A stretch of DNA of 64,000 nt from JAGQZY01 sp964588335 (GTDB lineage: Bacteria > Bdellovibrionota > Bdellovibrionia > Bdellovibrionales > JAGQZY01), in assembly GCA_964588335.1 (NCBI GenBank), contig CAZPOV010000008.1, forward strand, positions 1-64,000. The letters run 5' to 3'. The notes beneath the pieces were generated by a model. It worked only from the letters and a program-made list of their open reading frames with translations. It made no database searches and was not told where the DNA came from. Position numbers and translations under genes: made by a program. This document shows, piece by piece, positions 58,058 to 64,000 of the stretch. Every line of letters starts with the position of its first letter. Within the stretch, counting starts at the first letter, position 1.

Positions 58058-58906
58058 ATGGAAGTAACGAATCAAAACAATTCATTGCCAGTAGATAATT
58101 TGGACCAACCCGAGTCTGTAGTGGAGCACGTCCGATTGGTGGTTCGGGATTATTTAAAGAAACGCCCACAACTGAGTGTCAACGGCATTAGCAAAAAATG
58201 TAATGTGAGTGAGCCGACCCTGCGAAGAATCATGTCGAGGAAGGTCAAAACAACCCCTCAGATTACGACTCTCTTAGATATTCTCACCTTCGTTAGTCAT
58301 ACCACAAGTGTTCGCGATATCGTGAAGATGTACCCAGGCCCTATCGCCGATTATCTTGCCGAGGCAATGCCTTACCTTGAAGAGTTTGACCAGGATTATT
58401 CGAACGCTATTAACGATGAATTGAAAGATCCGGTAAAGTATCTAATTTACAAACTGGCTTTAAATCACAGTGGCGTGAGCGAACAAAAGGTCGTCGAGCT
58501 CTATGGGAATCATGGATTGCAGTTGCTCAACGATATGATTGATAAGGGATTCATCACTCGTAACGAGGAGCGCCTTTGTCGAGCCAAGTCTAAAACCTTT
58601 GGTGGCTCTCATGATGATTTTGTTCGCAACTTCAAGGTTGTGGCTGACTTTATTAAAACCAATAAACTGCGCAACAGAAAGCCCTTGAATCCTTACTTTG
58701 TTAATCTATCTGACTCTTTGACTCCGGAAGCCTACGAACAGGTTCGTCGTCTACTAAGTAAGTCAGACAAAAAGATTCGCAAGATCGTTGCCGCTCCAGA
58801 GGCCAAAGGCAGTATCCCTGTTTTCTTTTTGGGAGCCATGGACACTCTCGACCTAAAGAGTGCTTCAGAGTGGGTTGAGGACGAAGAGCAAGGGAAAAAC
58901 CCTTAA
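58058..58906 (+). CDS. Module 1, protein D: helix-turn-helix regulator
   Basis: The ATG at 58058 has a weak AGGG site. The 282-residue cytoplasmic protein has a helix-turn-helix at about residues 38-60 (QLSVNGISKKCNVSEPTLRR) and a second winged-helix-like part near 125-175 (VKYLIYKLALNHSGVSEQKV ... GFITRNEER). A C-terminal helical domain follows. Its paralogue at 60552 has exactly the same length. It is a probable regulator of its own module; no ligand domain is recognised. A short AAACCC/GGGTTT hairpin lies over its stop. Confidence 0.82.
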   Translation: MEVTNQNNSLPVDNLDQPESVVEHVRLVVRDYLKKRPQLSVNGISKKCNVSEPTLRRIMSRKVKTTPQITTLLDILTFVSHTTSVRDIVKMYPGPIADYLAEAMPYLEEFDQDYSNAINDELKDPVKYLIYKLALNHSGVSEQKVVELYGNHGLQLLNDMIDKGFITRNEERLCRAKSKTFGGSHDDFVRNFKVVADFIKTNKLRNRKPLNPYFVNLSDSLTPEAYEQVRRLLSKSDKKIRKIVAAPEAKGSIPVFFLGAMDTLDLKSASEWVEDEEQGKNP

Positions 58907-59125
58907 ACAGGGGTTTCGTCACGCATCAACATCAAGTTCAAAATAGTAGTGGTGACGAACCTAAAGGCACTATACGCCCTCTATTTTTGATTTGAGTTCA
59001 ATGTTCCCCGTGAAATGACGACACTTCTTTGTCGGGATCGACAGAATCGGTTGCGGAGTCTCGCCCTTTGTTTCAAAACCTTATCCAAGCAAAACAACGA
59101 ATACAAATAATCCTAAGGGGGAAAA
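58907..59125. promoter_or_regulatory. Gap before module 2 with TGACGAAC sites
   Basis: The gap contains GGTTTCGTCAC (58910-58921 region) facing GGTGACGAACCT (58951-58962), an imperfect inverted pair. The second is identical over 12 bases to a site before module 1. TGACGAAC also occurs, reversed, at 57200-57207 before gene C of module 1. These are candidate operators for the D proteins. Confidence 0.4.
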
Positions 59126-59644
59126 ATGAAAGCATTAATGACAATTGCCAGTTTACTGTTGGCCACTCAGGCCTTCGCATTTGGTTTTGGTAGCAACAAG
59201 ATGGCTGATGCCGCAACCGTAAGTAAAGCCTTAGCCAATCCTTACCAGTACCGTATTGATGACGGTGGAAATATTAACTTTGGTAACGGATTTTACATTC
59301 GTCGAATCAACTTTGCTGGAAAAGCACAGGTTTGCCATTCCAACAACTACCTATACGGTGGGGTTCGCAATAAATGTGTAAAGCCTGTGTCTCAAGGTGA
59401 CGAAGTGACTGGTTGTAAACAGTACAAGCAAGTTCAATTGAAAACGCAAATGGTTGGAACAGCTCAGGTTTGTACCGACAACCAAGGTGACGGTGGCCCA
59501 TGCACAAAATATGCGACCGTAAAGTTTAATAAAGGTCCTCAGGTAAAAGTGGCAATCTACAAAAAGTCTCAAATGAGCGACAGCAACCCTACAGCTGGAT
59601 TCAAAGGTTTTACTTACCTTACAATTCCTGCGTGTAACGATTAA
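59126..59644 (+). CDS. Module 2, protein A: small secreted protein with six cysteines
   Basis: The 172-residue paralogue of the 55569 gene has a signal peptide (MKALMTIASLLLATQAFA) and cysteines at 70, 84, 97, 116, 126 and 170, matching those of module 1 in order and spacing, with VCHSNNYLYGG, VAIYKKS and LTIPACND. The N-terminal 50 mature residues differ strongly, so this part may set specificity. The ribosome site is AAGGGGG. A strong terminator follows, as in module 1. Confidence 0.85.
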   Translation: MKALMTIASLLLATQAFAFGFGSNKMADAATVSKALANPYQYRIDDGGNINFGNGFYIRRINFAGKAQVCHSNNYLYGGVRNKCVKPVSQGDEVTGCKQYKQVQLKTQMVGTAQVCTDNQGDGGPCTKYATVKFNKGPQVKVAIYKKSQMSDSNPTAGFKGFTYLTIPACND

Positions 59645-59673
59645 TTTGTTTAAAAAATTACAAATTTCTTGTT

Positions 59674-59716
59674 GGAAAAATGCCAGACCCTCCCAGGTTG
59701 GCATTTTTCCTTTTTT
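59674..59716 (+). terminator. Strong terminator after gene A of module 2
   Basis: GGAAAAATGCCA and TGGCATTTTTCC form a perfect 12-base stem around a 13-base loop, followed by six T residues. It lies between A and C as in module 1, but its sequence is unrelated to that of the module 1 terminator. Confidence 0.93.
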
Positions 59717-59770
59717 CGTTTAGAACATAGCAACATTCTTGCCGCAAGAATGATGATACCAGGGGGACTC

Positions 59771-60559
59771 ATGAAAGCATACCTCTCCAGGCTCATCTTC
59801 TGCATACTCATTGTTGTTCCTTTTAGTTTGAGAGCAGAGGATCTATTTGAAGTTGAACACCTTTGGGTGACACAAACTGTCCATGTGCCGGGCGATACTC
59901 TTTGCCAAGATGGTCAATTTTTATATTTTAAAAACCAAGACGTCTGCACAGAATTTTTTACCCAAAGTCGCTGTGAAGTTTTAAGTCAGGCACTTTCGCC
60001 GATCACTTTTATTGAAAAAGTGGACCTACCCAGTGGAGATTCTGTCTCTCATTTTTTCAGTATTAAACCTCGTTACGATCTTTTGCGCTATGAACTGGTT
60101 GCTGATGGGCCCATAAAAAACTACGAATTGGTTGAGGCCAAGCAGGTGGAATTGCCTCTTTGTGATAACAAAAACTGGAAGCCCCAGAAAAAAATTCGAC
60201 GCGTTCGGCAAGCGCGCAGAAGCGAGGAGTCGTTTTTGCAGGGATTGGTTGATAGTGGAGTCTCTATTGTCAATAGTCCTTACGGAAAGTTTGACCCATC
60301 ATCCCTTCTTTTCAACAATGCAAATGTACAAGACCCTCGGCGACCCCATTTAAAATCACCTCTTTGCAATGCTAAATTGGATTACAAGGATTTGGTGACT
60401 CAAGCCTCTGGAGAGTGGTCAGGCAATGGCGTGGTGCAAGTGGAGTCGCTGAATCAGTGGCATAAAGATTCACTGGATCTTTACATAAATAAAACCCAAT
60501 CAGAATCCGGCAAAGAGAAATTTGAATTCTTCTGCCTCAACGAGGTTGAGGATGTTTAA
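59771..60559 (+). CDS. Module 2, protein C: larger secreted protein with six cysteines
   Basis: The ATG at 59771 has an AGGGGG site; the frame extends upstream through the terminator and is not used there. The 262-residue protein has a signal peptide (cleavage near LRA-EDL), LCQDGQFLYFKNQDVC with Cys45 and Cys59, then Cys68 and three later cysteines (LPLCDN, SPLCNA, FFCLNE) that match the module 1 paralogue. A basic stretch KKIRRVRQARR lies near the middle. Gene D starts inside its last codons (8-base overlap). Confidence 0.83.
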   Translation: MKAYLSRLIFCILIVVPFSLRAEDLFEVEHLWVTQTVHVPGDTLCQDGQFLYFKNQDVCTEFFTQSRCEVLSQALSPITFIEKVDLPSGDSVSHFFSIKPRYDLLRYELVADGPIKNYELVEAKQVELPLCDNKNWKPQKKIRRVRQARRSEESFLQGLVDSGVSIVNSPYGKFDPSSLLFNNANVQDPRRPHLKSPLCNAKLDYKDLVTQASGEWSGNGVVQVESLNQWHKDSLDLYINKTQSESGKEKFEFFCLNEVEDV

Positions 60560-61400
60560 TGAAGTTCCGACTCTCAACCAGGCCCATCCGGTGTCTGATT
60601 CGACCGTCCGACACCAATCGGTTCTTGATCAATTGAGTGATATTATAAACGATTACCTTGCCGCCAACCCGCGCGTTTCGTTGAATGGTTTAAGTAAGCG
60701 CTGCAAGGTGAGTGAGCCGACGATTCGAAGAATCGCCAAGAAACAAGTTAAGACGGTACCAACTGTTAGCACGATTTTAGATTTATTAACGACAATCGAT
60801 CGCAATCAAAATGTTAAGGAAGTGATAAACAACCACCCTGGTCCAGTTGCCGAGCTGGTACGAGAGGCTCTGCCTCACCTCGATGAGCAAGAACCGGAAT
60901 ATTCACAAGCTTTGAATGATCAACTCAAAGACCCGGTTAAGTATCTGATCTATAAACTCAGTTTGAATAAAATGGGTATTTGCAGAGACCGGGTCCGAAA
61001 AATGTTTGGTGATCATGGGCTTCGTGAATTGGATGCCTTGGTTCAATTGGATGTTATAAATAAAAGAGCCGGCCGCTATTACAGCAGTTGCAAAAACTTT
61101 ACCGGTAGTTTCGAGAACTTTGTCGAACATTTTCGAACCTGTACCAGTTTTATCAAGCCCGAAAAAGTTGTGGAAAGGCAACCTCTGAATCCTCTTTTTG
61201 TGAATGCCTCGGAATCAGTGTCGGTTGAATCTTATCGAGAAATAGCCAAAGTCCAGCGCGCGGCCTTTAAAAAGATCAGTCAAATCATTCAGAGTGACAC
61301 CGAAAAAGGCCCGATCCCATTGCTTTACCTGTGTGCCTTGGACACCCTGGACACGGACAGTGCCTTAGAGATTGCCAATCGCGATGATTCTCCTTTATAA
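60552..61400 (+). CDS. Module 2, protein D: helix-turn-helix regulator
   Basis: The ATG at 60552 overlaps the end of gene C by eight bases and has a GAGG site. The 282-residue protein is a clear paralogue of the 58058 gene: SLNGLSKRCKVSEPTIRRIA at residues 40-60, LKDPVKYLIYKLSLNKMGI, RQPLNPLFVNASESVSVESY and a similar C-terminal end. The helix-turn-helix is the best conserved part, which suggests that both regulators recognise related sites. Function inferred. Confidence 0.82.
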   Translation: MFNEVPTLNQAHPVSDSTVRHQSVLDQLSDIINDYLAANPRVSLNGLSKRCKVSEPTIRRIAKKQVKTVPTVSTILDLLTTIDRNQNVKEVINNHPGPVAELVREALPHLDEQEPEYSQALNDQLKDPVKYLIYKLSLNKMGICRDRVRKMFGDHGLRELDALVQLDVINKRAGRYYSSCKNFTGSFENFVEHFRTCTSFIKPEKVVERQPLNPLFVNASESVSVESYREIAKVQRAAFKKISQIIQSDTEKGPIPLLYLCALDTLDTDSALEIANRDDSPL

Positions 61401-61421
61401 AAAGAAAAAAGTGAGGTTCAT

Positions 61422-62579
61422 GTGAAAACCATCCTGTTGTTGGGCTCAGGCGAGTTGGGAAAAGAGTTTACAATCTCGGCGAAGCGCCTTGGCCAAAAGG
61501 TGATTGCTGTTGATAAGTACGAAGGAGCACCGGCGATGCAGGTTGCCGACGCTTTTGAAGTGATTAGCATGTTGAATGGTGATCAGCTCAAACAAATTGT
61601 CAAAAAGCATAAGCCCGACATCATTGTTCCGGAAGTCGAATCGATTCGCACAGAGATGTTGGTAGAATTTGAAAAACAAGGGGTCTTTGTTGTACCGACG
61701 GCTGAAGCCACTCATCTGACGATGAATAGGGATGCTATTCGCGACATGGTCTCGCAAGAACTTAAAATTCGTACGGCGCAATTTCGATATGCTGAGAGTG
61801 AAGCGGAGTTGCGAGAGGCCTGTCAGAGTATTGGCTTTCCCTGCGTGATCAAGCCGGTGATGTCGTCATCAGGGAAGGGGCAAAGTGTTGCCAAAGCCAA
61901 GTCTGATGTCAAAAAATCTTGGAAATTTGCTTGCGATGGAATGCGCGGAGATCACAAAAAAGTGATTGTCGAAGAGTTTATTAATTTTGAAACAGAAATC
62001 ACTTTATTGACGATTAAACAAAAAGTAGGTCCCACGCTTTTTGTCGAACCTATTGGCCATCGTCAAGAGGACGGAGACTACCGGGAATCCTGGATTCCTG
62101 CTCAGGTCAAAGCGCCACTTCTTACAAAAGCCAAACGTATGGCGAAAAAAGTCACCGACCGCCTTGGTGGGGCTGGCCTGTTTGGTGTGGAATTTTTTAT
62201 CACCAAAGACGACGTTATTTTTTCGGAACTGTCTCCACGTCCTCACGATACCGGAATGGTGACTTTGATTTCGCAGGATTTATCCGAGTTTGATTTGCAC
62301 TGTCGTGCTGTTTTAGGATTGCCCATTCCAGGAATAAACTACAAAGGGCCTGCGGCATCGGCTGTGGTTTTAGCGACCAAGGAGTCCACTCGATTTCAGG
62401 TCACAGGAATTGAAAACGCTTTGAAAATCAAAAATACCGAAATTCGCGTATTTGGAAAGCCCTCAACGCGAAAAAATCGCCGAATGGCTGTGGCATTGGC
62501 GCTGGATTCCACCGCTGACAAGGCTCGGCGCCGAGCACGCAAAGCAGCTGATGCGATCAAGATAAAATATTCTCGCTAG
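61422..62579 (+). CDS. purT: Formate-dependent phosphoribosylglycinamide formyltransferase PurT
   Basis: The 385-residue ATP-grasp enzyme has ILLLGSGELGKEFTISAKRL, VDKYEGAPAMQVAD, PEVESIRTEML, the ATP-grasp loop KPVMSSSGKGQS, and GLFGVEFF ... FSELSPRPHDTGMVTLIS. It forms formyl-GAR from GAR, formate and ATP in purine synthesis. The GTG start has a GAGG site. It follows module 2 by 21 bases, so it may be partly co-transcribed, although it is a housekeeping gene. Confidence 0.96.
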   Translation: MKTILLLGSGELGKEFTISAKRLGQKVIAVDKYEGAPAMQVADAFEVISMLNGDQLKQIVKKHKPDIIVPEVESIRTEMLVEFEKQGVFVVPTAEATHLTMNRDAIRDMVSQELKIRTAQFRYAESEAELREACQSIGFPCVIKPVMSSSGKGQSVAKAKSDVKKSWKFACDGMRGDHKKVIVEEFINFETEITLLTIKQKVGPTLFVEPIGHRQEDGDYRESWIPAQVKAPLLTKAKRMAKKVTDRLGGAGLFGVEFFITKDDVIFSELSPRPHDTGMVTLISQDLSEFDLHCRAVLGLPIPGINYKGPAASAVVLATKESTRFQVTGIENALKIKNTEIRVFGKPSTRKNRRMAVALALDSTADKARRRARKAADAIKIKYSR

Positions 62580-62683
62580 TTGATGCGGGTTGTTTAAAAT
62601 CGCTGACAGTCGCGACTTTCAGGCTTTCCAGGAACAATGGGGTCTGATAGGTTATCGATTCAACTTCAACAAGGGGAAGAATT

Positions 62684-63739
62684 GTGAAGCTTTCAATTTT
62701 GACCAGTCTTATCGTAGCCCTAATATTTCCGTTATTAGCCTCAGCACAAGGGCACTCTAATCCAAGCACGGGAACGTCTTTGCCTCAGTGCGAGTCGGCA
62801 GACCCCGATGTCGAAGTTGATATGGACTGCATCGAAGAGCAATTGAAAACAACAGGAATTGGGGGGTGGGTCCATGCCTCTGTAAAAGATCAGCTGGTGA
62901 TGGTTTTTACCTGGCGCCGGCCAGGAAACTTCTTTGTGAACGTCCAGCTGCCCATGGTTTCCGAAGACCCTCAAATTATGAAGCAGCTTGTTGAGTTGCG
63001 ACGACATGACCAAATCGAAATTAAGGGAGAGTTTTTTAAAAATGAAGCTCCCATCAATCATATCAACGTGACGGATTTAAAGATTGTTCAAAAATACGAG
63101 GGTGTTGAAGAAACCTATGAGTATGACCCCCAATTACCGACGACCATTTTGAATAGCAATCAATTGATAGGTAAAGTTCATATTGTGGTTAATGGGGGAA
63201 AAGTCCTTGTCGTTGAGGTGGGTGACCGAGTTTACCCCGTCTTTAACGAAAACCCGAGTTTGGCTCAAGACCTGTTTCGCAACGATAAAATTGAGTTGAA
63301 CTACCAGGTGCAGTTCCTGCCGATGCGACCTTCGCATCTGGTTGTAGATACTGAGAGTGATGAGCCCATTCGAGTGCTGGAGAGAATTGAAGAGGGCCAT
63401 GGAACCGAAATCACTTTGACGGGGCCTTTGGTGATGTTCCCAAAAAGCCCGCAAATCAAATTCAATGTTTTTGCACTCAGAACCGAAGATGCTGACCAGG
63501 TCAGCCGTAACTTTACCATAGTCAATTTCGAAGACATTGATTTGTTTTTCGCCATCCGAGACAAGTTACAACAAACCTGGGATCAATATTTGGCTACAGC
63601 TCAATATGATCGAAACAAATTCATCAATAGAAAAATTCTTTTGAGAGTCACGGGGACCAAGAATGTGGTTTCTCCAACTCAGGCCAATCCTCAAATTGTG
63701 CCAAATTCAATAGACGATATTGAAATTATCATTCAGTGA
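62684..63739 (+). CDS. Exported beta-rich protein of unknown function
   Basis: The GTG start has an AAGGGGAAG site. The 351-residue protein has a signal peptide (cleavage near ASA-QGH). The mature part appears to hold two or three beta-rich, OB-like units, for example HASVKDQLVMVFTWRRPGNF ... DQIEIKGEFFKNEAPINHIN, and LIGKVHIVVNGGKVLVVEVG ... DKIELNYQVQFLP, followed by a third. Only two cysteines, near the N-terminus. It stands alone after purT. No family recognised. Confidence 0.75.
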   Translation: MKLSILTSLIVALIFPLLASAQGHSNPSTGTSLPQCESADPDVEVDMDCIEEQLKTTGIGGWVHASVKDQLVMVFTWRRPGNFFVNVQLPMVSEDPQIMKQLVELRRHDQIEIKGEFFKNEAPINHINVTDLKIVQKYEGVEETYEYDPQLPTTILNSNQLIGKVHIVVNGGKVLVVEVGDRVYPVFNENPSLAQDLFRNDKIELNYQVQFLPMRPSHLVVDTESDEPIRVLERIEEGHGTEITLTGPLVMFPKSPQIKFNVFALRTEDADQVSRNFTIVNFEDIDLFFAIRDKLQQTWDQYLATAQYDRNKFINRKILLRVTGTKNVVSPTQANPQIVPNSIDDIEIIIQ

Positions 63740-63743
63740 TTTC

Positions 63744-64000
63744 TTAGTGAGAGGCAGTGATCGACTGTCTCTTTTTCTTTGGGATTTGTAAGACCTTCTT
63801 CTTAACCTTTTTCTTTATTTTCTTTTGCGAGGTTTCTTTTTTTGAAGACTCGGTGTCAACTTTCTCTATCTTTTTTCCATCGTCCTGAGAAGCGGCGGCC
63901 TCACTCGGTCCAGGTTTGAAAGAAGAGTTTGACAGTAATAAACCGAAAATGAGGGCTGAAAGACCTAAAAAGTCCTTAAAAGTAAAATGCTCCTGAATCG
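63744..64000 (-). CDS. Lysine-rich protein with N-terminal membrane segment, partial
   Basis: On the minus strand the frame is open to the window edge; 84 residues are visible and the start lies outside. It reads FKDFLGLSALIFGLLLSNSS (a membrane segment or signal), an acidic stretch and then a very basic tail with KKIKKKVKKKVLQIPKKKR. It may be a periplasmic protein that binds nucleic acid or lipopolysaccharide; this is a guess from charge. It is convergent with the exported protein gene. Confidence 0.6.
   Translation of the reverse strand, partial: IQEHFTFKDFLGLSALIFGLLLSNSSFKPGPSEAAASQDDGKKIEKVDTESSKKETSQKKIKKKVKKKVLQIPKKKRQSITASH

Overview
The window looks like a chromosomal segment of a Gram-negative, predatory-type bacterium of the Bdellovibrionota (Bdellovibrio relatives). 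The reasons are a full division and cell-wall (dcw) cluster with a meso-DAP type MurE, very many lipoproteins, outer-membrane barrels and secreted proteins of no clear family, exported proteases and arginine-modifying enzymes, and a Tad/Flp-type prepilin group. This placement is inferred from gene content, not from a search. I see no insertion sequence, CRISPR array, rRNA or phage gene; one tRNA (Leu, anticodon UAG) is present.

Layout. 1-13.3 kb: a stress and envelope region with the end of a YihY/BrkB protein, a LysR regulator, a CsbD-like protein, an MscS channel, an M48 lipoprotein protease, a secreted S8 protease, an L,D-transpeptidase with a Cu/Zn superoxide dismutase lipoprotein, a GlsB/YeaQ membrane protein, a DJ-1/PfpI protein, a DUF2959 lipoprotein, and btaA-btaB for betaine lipids. 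Several of its intergenic gaps share TTGTGAA-type palindromes. 13.3-20.7 kb: exported proteins of unknown role, two glycosyltransferases, the upp-hpt salvage pair and a zinc-ribbon membrane protein. 20.7-45.2 kb: the dcw cluster mraZ-rsmH-ftsL-ftsI-murE-murF-mraY-murD-ftsW-murG-murC-murB, with a five-repeat MraZ operator at its head. It is interrupted between ftsI and murE by a lipoprotein, a 1098-residue met-zincin lipoprotein and a barrel protein, and between ftsW and murG by a barrel protein and two arginine-deiminase-superfamily genes. ddl, ftsQ, ftsA and ftsZ do not follow murB. 45.2-49.2 kb: a leftward Tad/Flp-like operon of pilin-like and CpaB-like genes, including a 49-residue pilin-like gene that is easy to miss. 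49.3-53.2 kb: folD, gcvT, gcvH, tRNA-Leu with partial downstream copies of its own 3' end, and a PfkB kinase of the adenosine kinase type. 53.2-61.4 kb: an accessory region. 61.4-64 kb: purT, an exported protein and the end of a lysine-rich protein.

The most unusual part is 55.5-61.4 kb, a tandemly duplicated module that I do not recognise. Each copy has a small secreted protein with six cysteines (A), a strong terminator, a larger secreted protein with six cysteines (C), and a cytoplasmic helix-turn-helix regulator of exactly 282 residues (D) tightly linked to C. The first copy also carries a secreted protein (B) with a possible clan CD (caspase/gingipain-like) His-Cys pair. A and the first half of C appear to share a cysteine motif. 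I suggest a two-size secreted-protein system with its own regulator, duplicated and diverged.
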